From Gimesia fumaroli (GTDB taxonomy: Bacteria; Planctomycetota; Planctomycetia; Planctomycetales; Planctomycetaceae): DNA of 64,000 nt. The notes under the pieces were generated by a model. That model saw only the letters and a list, made by a program, of their open reading frames with translations. It ran no database searches and was not told the origin of the DNA. The first letter of the stretch is position 1. Each line of letters begins with the position of its first letter. Of this stretch, positions 1 through 10,413 are shown one piece after another. Both the position numbers and the translations under genes were made by a program. Location: positions 7,171,164-7,235,163 of the forward strand of contig NZ_CP037452.1 of the NCBI RefSeq assembly GCF_007754425.1, given 5' to 3'.

Positions 1-1
1 T

Positions 2-304
2 GCCCCGCATCAGCCAAGCGGAAAATTATTAAAAGCCATGATTGCTGCAGCACGGCAAATTCCGATTCAGGCTGACTTCCTCAATAATCTACCCAATTAC
101 GGTAACTCCATTTCGTCAACGATTCCTACAATTCTGGCGCGGCTGGAAGAAGTCGTTGAAGAAAACGGTTATGCTCCCGTGGAAGAAGGTGCCCTGATTC
201 TCCTGCCGGCCGCTGGTATCTGTATGGATCGCCTGACCGATTCCATGTGTATCGGAAGAGCAGCCCTCAAGTGGCAGCCTGGACGCTATCGCGAGGAATC
301 CTAA
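2..304 (+). CDS. 3-oxoacyl-ACP synthase III-like protein, C-terminal part (5' end outside window)
   Basis: The reading frame is open from the first bases, so this is the last 100 residues of a gene that begins before the window. Near the start it has PHQPSGKLL, which matches the HQ.N.R region carrying the catalytic His of beta-ketoacyl-ACP synthase III. About 25 residues later it has NYGNSISSTIP, which matches the N.GNTS..S.P motif with the catalytic Asn. The end (LLPAAGICMD..., then GRAALKW) fits the closing strands of the thiolase fold. The family condenses an acyl-CoA with malonyl-ACP to start fatty-acid or related synthesis in the cytoplasm. The typical final GaG is altered to AAG, so it may be a KAS III relative rather than FabH itself. 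Its stop overlaps the lptB stop on the other strand by 3 nt. Confidence 0.75.
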   Translation, partial: APHQPSGKLLKAMIAAARQIPIQADFLNNLPNYGNSISSTIPTILARLEEVVEENGYAPVEEGALILLPAAGICMDRLTDSMCIGRAALKWQPGRYREES

Positions 305-1083
305 GCAGCATCCCGATCAAAAGCACGCGTCCCAAAGGCTTCGCGTCCTTCGATAATCGAACCTTTGTCAAACCGCTTACCAAAGTATAATGCCTGAGCA
401 GATTCATCACTGAGTACCGTCTCTGCATCCCCGCTGACGAGCACTTGACCGGCACTGATGATATAACTGCGATCCGTAATCGTTAATGTCTCACGTTCAC
501 GGTGGTCTGTTAACAGGATGGAAATCCCACTGTCACGCAAGTCGGCAATGATATCCTGAATATCATGAATCGTAACCGGGTCAATTCCAGTAAATGGTTC
601 ATCCAGCAGGATTAATTCGGGAGAACTGGCCAGACAACGGGCAATCTCCAATCGCCGGCGTTCTCCCCCTGAAAGCGTTGAAGCAATTTGTTTCCGCTTC
701 GATGTTAAACCGAATTGATCAAGCAGATGGTCAACCGTCTCATGCCTCTGCTTGCGAGTCAGGTCAAGAAATTCGAGGATGGCGTAGATGTTCTGCTCGA
801 TAGAAAGTTTGACAAACACGCTTTCATCCTGGGGCAGATAACCCATACCCTGCCGCGCCCGTTTATACATCGGCCAACTGGTAACATCGGTCCCTTCAAG
901 GTAGACACGCCCTTTCGTCGGGGCAACCATGCCGCAAGCCATCCGGAAAGTGGTCGTTTTACCGGCACCATTTGGCCCTAATAAGCCAACGATTTCGCCG
1001 CGCTCCACAAAGAAATCGACGCCATCCACGGCGCGTTTTCCGGGATAATCTTTAACCAGCCCCACACATTCCAACAATGCCAT
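301..1083 (-). CDS. lptB: LptB-like ABC transporter ATP-binding protein (LPS export)
   Basis: A 260-residue ABC ATPase. Walker A is GPNGAGKTT (residues 36-44), the Q-loop Gln is near 85, the signature is LSGGE (137-141), Walker B is LILLDE ending at Glu162, and the switch His is 194 in LTDHRERET. The LSGGERRRLEIAR signature and the LTDH.vrET-type H-loop are typical of LptB. LptB powers the LptFG complex that extracts lipopolysaccharide from the inner membrane. Length is close to the usual 240. The start is firm because AAGGAGG lies just upstream of the ATG. LptF, LptG and LptA are not in the window, so the assignment rests on family resemblance alone. It reads in the same direction as the signal peptidase genes upstream of it. 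Confidence 0.85.
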   Translation of the reverse strand: MALLECVGLVKDYPGKRAVDGVDFFVERGEIVGLLGPNGAGKTTTFRMACGMVAPTKGRVYLEGTDVTSWPMYKRARQGMGYLPQDESVFVKLSIEQNIYAILEFLDLTRKQRHETVDHLLDQFGLTSKRKQIASTLSGGERRRLEIARCLASSPELILLDEPFTGIDPVTIHDIQDIIADLRDSGISILLTDHRERETLTITDRSYIISAGQVLVSGDAETVLSDESAQALYFGKRFDKGSIIEGREAFGTRAFDRDAA

Positions 1084-1193
1084 CGTATACGTCCTCCTTG
1101 ACGAATCCGTAATCTTTAAGACTCATTGACGCATTCTAACAAAAACAATGAATCTGCTTAAGATCGATTTATGCGCCCCTCTGCTGTAAACCA

Positions 1194-3056
1194 CTATCGA
1201 ATTCGCTTCATCCTGGAAAAGTTAGGATAAAAGGGAACGGAAAGTTTGGCGTAGGGATCTTTGGGATAGTGTCCTGGCGAGGTCTGGTGGTAGAAAAATT
1301 TCTTTAACGGTCCCACATTGGGTGAGTAACCATGGCCATCATTCATAAAGGGAATTCCATGCGGCCAGTAAATCATAAACGCTTTTCCAACCAGTGCGGA
1401 TCGAGGCACTGCATGTCTTCGCTCAGCCTCGCGATCATTGCCCCACAAGCGGCTGTCAGCACTACGGGCAGAGTTATCTCCGAGTACAAAAAATTCCTCG
1501 TCCGACATTTTCGCAAAACGAACCTGCTGTTGATGATCTTCGTACTGACGACTCCAGGCAGCTGGATCTGACAGTAACTCCCACAAATGCCGCCGATCCC
1601 CGGAATACTCCTGGCTCTGATAATATTCATCCGCGCGATAATAGATATCACGCTGCAGATACAGATGAGAAATCACAAAATCAGTCCCACGCCCTGCCAC
1701 TCCAGCGGGAGCCAGATCCCCGTCTCGGGGAGCGGGAGAAACAGGCGGCTGGTATTGCGTCATGTTTCCCAGATCAAGTGCCGTCCCATCGACCCAGAGC
1801 CAGAGTCTCTGATCCACGTTCGCAAACATCAGGGAATATGAACCTTTGCCTTTGACTTCGGTCTGAATCGATGCCAGTTCGGTCTCTACAGGTTCCGGGT
1901 TGGGGAAGTCTTCCACATAATACAGTTTTGCCACCCCCGTCTTCAGATCAAAACGGACCCGATAATGACGATCTCCTCGCATCAGTTCGACAAAGAATTC
2001 GCCCCCCTCGGAGAGAAACTCGACATCAAAATTGAGCGTCAAATCACCAACCCAGAATGCGGCGTCATACATAAATGAACTGTTTGGAGATCCTCCCGAG
2101 TAATTATTGTAAGCCGTGTAGTCGCTGATCAAACGTGGTTCCGGCGGGGAAGAGCTCATCGTCTGCTTGAATAATTCCGGATTCTCCTGCAGCAGAGCCC
2201 ACTCCGATTGGCGAGGCACTAAATGCTGGTACCGCAGCCATTCCAGATTCTGTGCTGTCGCTGCACTTCCCTGATATTCATAAGCCCGCGATTCACGATC
2301 CAGCTTCCAGGCCGACTCTTTCAAGCTCTCAAACTTTGTCTCATTCGGAGCGACCTGGCGCATCGGAGACCAGCGTTCCGGCCAGTCATACTGCAGAATT
2401 TCGCGAGGAGGATAATCATCGTCATAGACCAGTTGCTGAACCGTCAGTTGTTTCTCCAGATTGTCCTTGCGGAGAATGACAAAGGGGTCCTTCTCATTTT
2501 TTCTGGCATAGACGTCGCCTCGCGAAATTTGAATTTCTTCGCCGGGTAAGCCAACCAGCCGCTTGATGTAGTTTGTCTGCGACGCTTCTGGATACTTGAA
2601 TACAATCACGTCCCAGCGATTGGGGTCACCGAAATCAAAGGGGAATTTATTGACAATAATGCGATCCCCTGTAAATGGCATCGCATCTCGCAGATCAGTG
2701 TAGTAACGACAGTTCGGGCAATACGCGCCGGTCACTTTATTAGACGGGATATAGTATTCCGATTTCTCCACCAGCTCATCACTGGCACCCACCGCGTATT
2801 TGACTCCACACTCGGCGCAGTGCAGTTCTTTATGGCGACCATACAGAGTCGGCGCCATGGAACCTGTTGGAATCACAAACGCTTCGGCTGAGTAAGCGCG
2901 AAAAACAAATGCAAAGACCAGAGCAATGATGATCGACTCAATCGTATCACGTAATTCATTGTGCCGTCCCGGGATCTGCTCCTTATCTACCTTGTCAGGC
3001 TCCATCTGCCTGGTCAGATCTTTTTTACTTTTTGTTTTCTCTGCTTTTTTTGTCAT
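1194..3056 (-). CDS. lepB: Enlarged signal peptidase I (S26) with zinc-ribbon and beta-rich insertions
   Basis: A 620-residue signal peptidase I, two to three times the usual length. After a charged N-terminus and one membrane segment (about 41-57) it has PTGSMAP with catalytic Ser66, then YIKRLVGLPGE with general-base Lys165, and near the end GDNS...S.DSR, the conserved box E. Two CxxC pairs (80/83 and 113/116) sit between the Ser and Lys boxes and look like a zinc ribbon. About 350 residues are inserted between the Lys box and box E. The insert is beta-rich and vaguely like a LamG/DUF1080 jelly roll (inference). Leader-peptide cleavage would occur on the outer face of the inner membrane. 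I use the ATG at 3056, because the longer frame starts with TTG without a ribosome-binding site. A similar gene lies just upstream. Confidence 0.88.
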   Translation of the reverse strand: MTKKAEKTKSKKDLTRQMEPDKVDKEQIPGRHNELRDTIESIIIALVFAFVFRAYSAEAFVIPTGSMAPTLYGRHKELHCAECGVKYAVGASDELVEKSEYYIPSNKVTGAYCPNCRYYTDLRDAMPFTGDRIIVNKFPFDFGDPNRWDVIVFKYPEASQTNYIKRLVGLPGEEIQISRGDVYARKNEKDPFVILRKDNLEKQLTVQQLVYDDDYPPREILQYDWPERWSPMRQVAPNETKFESLKESAWKLDRESRAYEYQGSAATAQNLEWLRYQHLVPRQSEWALLQENPELFKQTMSSSPPEPRLISDYTAYNNYSGGSPNSSFMYDAAFWVGDLTLNFDVEFLSEGGEFFVELMRGDRHYRVRFDLKTGVAKLYYVEDFPNPEPVETELASIQTEVKGKGSYSLMFANVDQRLWLWVDGTALDLGNMTQYQPPVSPAPRDGDLAPAGVAGRGTDFVISHLYLQRDIYYRADEYYQSQEYSGDRRHLWELLSDPAAWSRQYEDHQQQVRFAKMSDEEFFVLGDNSARSADSRLWGNDREAERRHAVPRSALVGKAFMIYWPHGIPFMNDGHGYSPNVGPLKKFFYHQTSPGHYPKDPYAKLSVPFYPNFSRMKRIR

Positions 3057-3202
3057 TACAAACAACCTGCCAATGAGACGGAGCCAGCCCCAAACCAGCC
3101 CTGATGTGAGTCAGTCCGTTCTGGTGATTCGCTGCCGAGATTGATTTATGAAATTCTTTCCTCAATTTAAGAAAGATCTTCTGCAAATAGCCAAATTTGA
3201 TA

Positions 3203-4921
3203 TTAATGAATATAGCGAATCCGGGAGAAATCTGGAATGCGTATGTGACCGACATGACTGCCGATTTTCACTTCCCCCTGCCGCGATGGTAAATGCACGA
3301 GAAAAGGCTTTCCCAGTAAATATTTACGTTCAACTTTCCCATCCGCCCAACTCCGACTGTCCAATGAAACCGGGCTGTTATCTCCGAGTACAAAATAGCT
3401 TTGCTGATCCAGCTGATAGGGTTCTTCAACCCCGTGCAGACCTTTCCCGCGCGTATAATGAATGTCACGATAGAGCTTCAGCCGGGTGACTGCAAACTGC
3501 CCCCCAGTTGCACCAAACCGAACGGGAACCCGAATTGATTCTCGTGGCTCAGACGTCTCACTGAATAATAACGGCTGATAAATTAATTGACCATTGATGG
3601 CAAACAAAACCTGACGATCCATAATCGACATCTCAAGCTGCATCGATTCCTGTTGTGCAGTGTTACTCAAACGGCCTGTTCGCACAGGCTGCTGCTGATC
3701 ATCCACAAACAGAGCCACCTGCTTTGACTTGAAATCGATCATGTTCCGAAATCGGTGCTGGCCATCGAACATTTCGATTGCAAACTGGGACTCATCGGAA
3801 CCAGCTTTCAAATCGCATTCAAACATGAAATCGTGAATGGGAATCGCTTCTTGATTTTCCAGTCCTGAATTATAGGCATAATGATCGAGCACGGGAGCCA
3901 CATGTGACTTCTCATACAAAAGCGCAACTGCATAACGAAATTCATCATTTTCTGTTTGATCCAGAAACCGATGACAGTCCTCGGATGCCATCGCCCCTCG
4001 ACAGCTTAACTGTTTTTTTTTCGAATCAAATTGAACAGGTCCCAGGACCGGCTCCGGCGGTTCAATTTCTTCTGGCCACACTTCCAGTGGCACCGTTGTG
4101 AGATAATGGCCCCCCGATCGCATCCAGTGCTGGTACTTAACCCAAGACAACTCTTCTGGAGCCGCTGAACTCAATGGATCGACTTCACTGGCATCAAACA
4201 CGAACCCCTCATCCTGAGGGACCCAGTGCTGATGGCTGCCTTGTTCCCCATCTGCTTCTTCAACCGGAACAAACCGAGGGAGAAAGAATTCATCGTTTTT
4301 CGGTTGATAGTGGTGGTCATGAACGAGCAGCCTGACTGCGCGTTGTGTTGGCAAGTCCTTGCGTTGAATCTTTCCATCAATATACAGGTCGCCCTGCTTG
4401 ACCTGCACGGCCTCTCCGGGCAAACCGACAACGCGTTTCACATACGCCTGAGTCGGCTTAATCGGATTCTGAAATACGGCAACGTCCCATCGCTGGGGTC
4501 CCTTCAAATAATAAGCATGTTTGAAGACCAGTAGCTGATCTCCCTCGTTCCGCGGAACGTTCGTTAAATCAATAGAGTGAGTATTACAATTGGGACAGGT
4601 TGCGTATGGCCCCGACTGATGCAGGGCTTCCCCATCGGAATGTTGCTGAGCCTGAAATCGGTTCGCCGATACAGAATCGTCATAGGCCACGCCATACGTG
4701 AAAGAATAATCGCAACGGGGGCACTTCACCTGTTTGTGATATCCCAAGAGAGAAGGCGCCATAGAGCCCGTTGAAATCATATAACCTTCTGCCTGGAAGG
4801 TCCTGAAAAGAATCACGGCGATGGCCAATGAAACCACTGATTCCAGCACCATGCGGAACAGGCTGGAGCGATGTTCCACCTCTTCTGCCTGGGATTCAAG
4901 TTGACGGGGAGAGTGGTGCAT
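3203..4921 (-). CDS. lepB: Second enlarged signal peptidase I (S26), tandem paralogue
   Basis: A 572-residue signal peptidase I with the same plan as the next gene downstream: membrane segment (about 24-42), STGSMAP with Ser53, VKRVVGLPGE with Lys162, and GDNSPVSLDSR near the C-terminus. CxxC pairs at 67/70 and 109/112 again suggest a zinc ribbon between the Ser and Lys boxes. About 330 extra residues separate the Lys box from box E. They include a beta-rich stretch with a D-G-Q-H-R-F-R-N motif, comparable to D-R-H-Y-R-V-R in the neighbour. The two are clearly paralogous but diverged outside the catalytic boxes. The start is the ATG at 4921 rather than a TTG 12 bases upstream. The ribosome-binding site is weak. 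The gene lies about 150 bp upstream of its paralogue, perhaps in one transcript. Confidence 0.87.
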   Translation of the reverse strand: MHHSPRQLESQAEEVEHRSSLFRMVLESVVSLAIAVILFRTFQAEGYMISTGSMAPSLLGYHKQVKCPRCDYSFTYGVAYDDSVSANRFQAQQHSDGEALHQSGPYATCPNCNTHSIDLTNVPRNEGDQLLVFKHAYYLKGPQRWDVAVFQNPIKPTQAYVKRVVGLPGEAVQVKQGDLYIDGKIQRKDLPTQRAVRLLVHDHHYQPKNDEFFLPRFVPVEEADGEQGSHQHWVPQDEGFVFDASEVDPLSSAAPEELSWVKYQHWMRSGGHYLTTVPLEVWPEEIEPPEPVLGPVQFDSKKKQLSCRGAMASEDCHRFLDQTENDEFRYAVALLYEKSHVAPVLDHYAYNSGLENQEAIPIHDFMFECDLKAGSDESQFAIEMFDGQHRFRNMIDFKSKQVALFVDDQQQPVRTGRLSNTAQQESMQLEMSIMDRQVLFAINGQLIYQPLLFSETSEPRESIRVPVRFGATGGQFAVTRLKLYRDIHYTRGKGLHGVEEPYQLDQQSYFVLGDNSPVSLDSRSWADGKVERKYLLGKPFLVHLPSRQGEVKIGSHVGHIRIPDFSRIRYIH

Positions 4922-5109
4922 CACAATAGACAAAAGAAGAAACAGGACTTTTCCTGAAATGATTTTCAGAAAGCAAAACGCTCAAGTCGCTATTTTAATA
5001 AATCCCGGTAGCCTGAGGAAATAGAGAATTGACTGAGAGATGAGAATTGGCAAAAGCAGATCAGCATCCAGAGGGTGTTCCAGGGCGTAACATTGTTTTG
5101 GGAAACAAC

Positions 5110-5757
5110 TTATCCCACAAAACAGAAAAGCAATAACATGCAGACCCAAACGATGCCTAGAAAATGCCAGACGATCGAACAGGCATGCACGCCCCAGTGA
5201 TATTCATGATCGTACTGATACAGATATGCTTTGTAGATCACGAATCCCAGAATGCCGAAAGCGACGACAAAATGCAGGGCATGCAGCAGCACAAATGAAA
5301 ACAGCACGCCATAACTGCTGGGATAATGATACACATTTTTGGCTTGATCCAGAACGAGCAGCACTTCGGAATGCTGGCGTAGCACATGAATCAGCCCGAT
5401 CGTCTGAATGACAAAAAACGCACCACCCAGCAGAAATGTAAGATTCAGACAATTCCGGAACTGCTGCTGTTTTTCCTGACGGACAAAAGACAAAGCCCGA
5501 TGAATGGAAAAACTTCCCAACGCCAGCAATACCGTACTGAGCCAGAGTGCTGAAGGAATGACGAGCGCCGTTGGCTCATACGTTTTCGCCAGGTTTGATC
5601 GCACAATCACATAGGCAATCAAACCACCTGCAAACAGGACTGACAGTGTAAATAGAAAAATTGCCAGACCGAAGTCTCTCTGGCTTAACCGATCCCGAGA
5701 TGTAAATAACATCACGAGTCGATCTCGAATTGTGCGGCTCCAGAAGGTAGACATCAT
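5110..5757 (-). CDS. Haem-copper oxidase subunit III-like membrane protein
   Basis: A membrane protein of about 216 residues with five predicted membrane segments. It matches the cytochrome c oxidase subunit III / cytochrome bo3 subunit III family: SQRDFGLAIFL at the start, an internal LGSFSIHRA, ALHFVVAFGILG, and a final HFLGIVWVCM. It is the last gene of the respiratory block and the second subunit-III-like gene in it. It has the short five-helix form, whereas the coxC upstream is a longer version. Whether both sit in one oxidase or this one replaces the other under some condition cannot be told from sequence. The longest frame begins with GTG at 5787. I prefer the ATG pair at 5757/5754, which follows GGCAGG. 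Confidence 0.75.
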   Translation of the reverse strand: MMSTFWSRTIRDRLVMLFTSRDRLSQRDFGLAIFLFTLSVLFAGGLIAYVIVRSNLAKTYEPTALVIPSALWLSTVLLALGSFSIHRALSFVRQEKQQQFRNCLNLTFLLGGAFFVIQTIGLIHVLRQHSEVLLVLDQAKNVYHYPSSYGVLFSFVLLHALHFVVAFGILGFVIYKAYLYQYDHEYHWGVHACSIVWHFLGIVWVCMLLLFCFVG

Positions 5758-5860
5758 AACCTGCCAACGAATTAAGCGCAAAAACACTTACTGAGAAATA
5801 TCGAATCAGGCAATTAAGCCGACTGTTCTATTTTCGCGGACCCCACCACCAGATTCAACA

Positions 5861-6268
5861 TTATTTCTTAGCAGGGGCGGCTGCTGGTGCAGGAGCGGGT
5901 GCCGCTGCTGGCGCTTTATCCTGTTGGAATCCCTGCACATAATTGTCGTACGCATGCGAATCCAAAAGAATCATGCACAGAAAAAAAGCGGCAAAGACAA
6001 TAGAGAAAAAGAACATAATCCGGTTAAGTGGTTTATCATACCAGAGGTGCATGAAAATGAAGACAACCAGTGATGCTTTGAGTGTGGCAATCGCCATCGA
6101 AACAATCACATCCATGGCTCCCACATCATACTTTGCGGCTTCCACAGTGAGTACAGTCAAAGCAACCAAGGCGAGAAACACGCCGATCAGAACTTTCACT
6201 GGCACAATATGTACGTGGCAGCTTTGCGGGCTTTCTGTGTGAACACCACTTTCAGCATGATCTGACAT
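5861..6268 (-). CDS. coxD: Cytochrome c oxidase subunit IV (prokaryotic type)
   Basis: About 135 residues with three hydrophobic segments and the signature of the bacterial caa3 subunit IV family: a His-containing soluble N-terminus, then VFLALVALTVLTV, then VSMAIATLKASLVVFIFMHLWYD, where KA.LV..fFMHL is the hallmark. The C-terminus is an Ala/Pro-rich tail. This small subunit stabilises the oxidase core. The ATG at 6268 (MSDHAESG) is preferred over the longer frame because AAAGAGACG precedes it and the extra residues do not resemble the family. It is separated from coxC by a 115-bp element bounded by short inverted repeats. Confidence 0.82.
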   Translation of the reverse strand: MSDHAESGVHTESPQSCHVHIVPVKVLIGVFLALVALTVLTVEAAKYDVGAMDVIVSMAIATLKASLVVFIFMHLWYDKPLNRIMFFFSIVFAAFFLCMILLDSHAYDNYVQGFQQDKAPAAAPAPAPAAAPAKK

Positions 6269-6349
6269 GATGAATTCTTTCGTCTCTTTATTGTAAAACT
6301 GCTGGAAGCTCAAAGACTTCGCAAATTGATTAAAATTGAATTTATACTG

Positions 6350-6464
6350 ACTAGTGCTTTGTCAAGCTAGAAATTGAGGGTGGTGAGTGTTGTTTACGTG
6401 CTCCGTTGTCGCACTCTCGTGATATCCATTAAACCCAAAATTCAAAAAATAACACTCCACTAGT
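6350..6464. repeat. 115-bp MITE-like element between coxC and coxD
   Basis: The segment begins with ACTAGTG and ends with the inverse complement CACT..ACTAGT. Allowing a 2-base gap this gives a terminal inverted repeat of roughly 7-10 bases. The right end overlaps the coxC stop codon. The interior (gctttgtcaagctagaaa and onward) does not encode a protein and is unlike the coding DNA around it. Being a small non-autonomous mobile element is an inference. Confidence 0.35.
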
Positions 6465-7526
6465 TAATCAAATACAGTAACGGGAACAGATAGATCCAGA
6501 TTAAGTCGACCAAGTGCCAATACAGGCCGACAAAGTCGACAGCTCCGAAATAGTATGTGGTAAATGCACCATGCACAGTTCGCACGATCAACCAACTTAT
6601 GGCAATCATCCCGCCAATGATATGAATCGCGTGTAAGCCTGTCATACAGAAATAAACACTGAAGAATGTCCCGGCCAGTTCCGGCTCTGGAACTTTTTCT
6701 TTCTGCTTGGCATATTCTGCAGGAACGGTTTCTACCATCTGAATTTCTTCATCGGTTGGCTTTTCTGCATGCCCCAGATGGTGATAGCCGATACTCGCAT
6801 ATGCACCGACTTGCATGCCAAGTGCAGAGATTAGAAAACAGCCGGCAATGGTGGCCAGTGTTTTTTTATTTGGATTCTTGATGAGTACTCCCAAAGCGAC
6901 ACCGGAGAGCACAATTACGGCCCATAACACGGTTGTCATATAAGAGAGAGTGTGTTTGGTTTTTTCGAATAAGGATTCATCACTGTGATCATCGTGTGCG
7001 GCTGCCGACTCATCATCGTGAGCATGATCTGAGGCTGCGCCTGCTGCTGGTGCTGCCGCCTCATGATGTTCCGGGCTGTGATACATGCCGGCCCACAATA
7101 AACCGTGATGAGCTTTTTCTGTATATTCAAACGATTTCACACCCAGGAAGATCGCGGCACAGGCCAGTGTCGTAACCAGACAAACCAAGAGACCTTTTGT
7201 TTGACCTAATTGCGCACAACGCACTCCCCATGCCATCGTTAAACTACTAAAAAGCAGGACTACCGTATTGGCTGCGCCTAAGGTCGTATCCAGGAACTGG
7301 CTGGCATACAAAAAGACTTCAGGATGCAATGAGCGATAGACGGCATAAAATCCGAATAACCCGCTGAAGAACAGTACTTCTGTTACCAGGAACAGCCAGA
7401 TGCCCAGTTTCCCGGTGTCAAACTGTTGCTGATGCGAATCAAAGTGATGCGCCAACCTGGGATCATGGTGCTCATGATCGTGGCTGTCGGCATGTTCGTC
7501 TGTTGTCGTGGTGGCCGCGGTATTCA

Positions 7527-7527
<1 letters not shown>
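6460..7527 (-). CDS. coxC: Cytochrome c oxidase subunit III with His/Asp/Ala-rich insertion
   Basis: 355 residues, against about 200 for typical bacterial subunit III. The N-terminus is strongly His/Asp-rich. It is followed by GKLGIWLFLVTEVLFFSGLF, the start of the conserved subunit III fold, and the C-terminus has GLHAIHIIGGM..., then YFGAVDFVGLYWHLVDLIWIYLFP, typical of the last two helices. Between them is an extra stretch of about 150 residues with a soluble Ala/His/Asp-rich loop (around residues 150-190) and additional membrane segments. Subunit III binds no metal in known oxidases, so the His-rich regions are odd. The start overlaps the coxA stop in TAATG, which suggests coupled translation. 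The TAG stop lies inside the ACTAGT end of a short repeat element. Confidence 0.88.
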
Positions 7528-9245
<1,718 letters not shown>

Positions 9246-9277
9246 CTTCCAGCCTCCTGAATAAATTCAAATAGGGT

Positions 9278-9292
9278 CGGATTTAAAATCCG
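9278..9292. repeat. Short palindrome between coxB and coxA
   Basis: CGGATTT-A-AAATCCG, a 7+7 palindrome in the 104-bp coxB-coxA spacer. It could be an operator or a small RNA hairpin. No T-run follows, so it is not an intrinsic terminator. Confidence 0.3.
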
Positions 9293-9349
9293 GAAACACA
9301 ATCGAGAAACGGGTTCTCACTTATTTATCTCGTGACAGAATCACGTCAG

Positions 9350-10324
9350 CTACTTTTGACTCTTGATGAATGCAATGATTGCAGTGATATCCTGATCCGT
9401 TAACTGCCCTTTGAAGGTCGGCATGATCGGTCGGAAGCCATCCACAATTTTGGATTGCGGCTCCAGGATCGACTGACGAATATAGTTTGCATCTGCAATC
9501 GTGGATGTCCCATCTGTGAATTTTCGCTCTTTGCCAAACAGTTCTTTGAACGATGGTCCATTCTTAGGTACCCCATCCAGTGAATGGCACTGAATGCAGC
9601 CACGGCTTTTGTAAAAATATTCACCCGCTTCCACGGGGGTCTTGTTTTTATGAATATCGGACGCCACCTGCAGCCACTTATCAAAGTCGCCACGGGTCTC
9701 ATGGACGACCACTTTGGTCACCATTTCCGAGTGTTTCTGCCCGCAGTATTCGGCACACATCAGCGGATAAGTTCCCGCTTTGGTAGCGTTGAACCATTCC
9801 TGTGTATAACGGCCGGGCACGACATCCATCTTGGTACGGAAGGCAGGAATCCACAGGCTGTGAATCACATCATCCGAAGCCATTGTCAAGGTTACATCTT
9901 CCCCTTTGGGAATATGCAGTTCGCTTTCAATCCAGCCGTTGGGATATTTGAATGCCCAGGACCACTTCTTGGCGACGACACTAATTTCATAGGAAGAAGC
10001 GGGGGGCGTTCGCATATCAAGATATGAAGTAAATCCGATCCAGAACATGACGATCGTCAGCAGTGTCGGAATGACTGACCAGGACAATTCCAATGTCAGG
10101 TTATGCGTGACCGTTTTTTCTGCTTCTACACCTGGGCGATGACGGTATTTGATCATAAACAGGACCATCAAACCGACAATCAACACGAAAAAGAACGTGC
10201 AGACATACAGGATAAAGAAGTAGACAGAGTCAACGCTCTCTGCCACCGTGGAACCTTGAGACGGGAACCAAAACCCGGCTTCGTCATTCGCTAATAGATT
10301 AGGGATGAATAGTTTCATCTGCAT
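9350..10324 (-). CDS. coxB: Cytochrome c oxidase subunit II with fused cytochrome c (caa3 type)
   Basis: 324 residues. Two membrane helices (about 33-58 and 83-101) are followed by the periplasmic cupredoxin domain with the complete CuA set: His155, then C190-AEY-C194-GQK-H198-SE-M201. After it comes a fused class I cytochrome c with CIQCH (243-247) and an IMPTF methionine region as sixth haem ligand. The fused haem makes this a caa3 oxidase that can take electrons directly from Alternative Complex III. There is no clear lipobox. M1 and M3 are both possible starts. The SCO1 gene just upstream fits copper delivery to CuA. Confidence 0.95.
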   Translation of the reverse strand: MQMKLFIPNLLANDEAGFWFPSQGSTVAESVDSVYFFILYVCTFFFVLIVGLMVLFMIKYRHRPGVEAEKTVTHNLTLELSWSVIPTLLTIVMFWIGFTSYLDMRTPPASSYEISVVAKKWSWAFKYPNGWIESELHIPKGEDVTLTMASDDVIHSLWIPAFRTKMDVVPGRYTQEWFNATKAGTYPLMCAEYCGQKHSEMVTKVVVHETRGDFDKWLQVASDIHKNKTPVEAGEYFYKSRGCIQCHSLDGVPKNGPSFKELFGKERKFTDGTSTIADANYIRQSILEPQSKIVDGFRPIMPTFKGQLTDQDITAIIAFIKSQK

Positions 10325-10413
10325 TCACACAATCAACTGTTGAGTGTTAAAATATTTAAGGTATTAACCAAATCTGATTAAAACACAAATCCGCTTTTTA
10401 GAAGACTCCTGAG

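Noticed and set aside
6936..7175. ORFs opposite the His-rich part of coxC
   Set aside because: Shadow frames created by the repetitive His/Asp/Ala codons.
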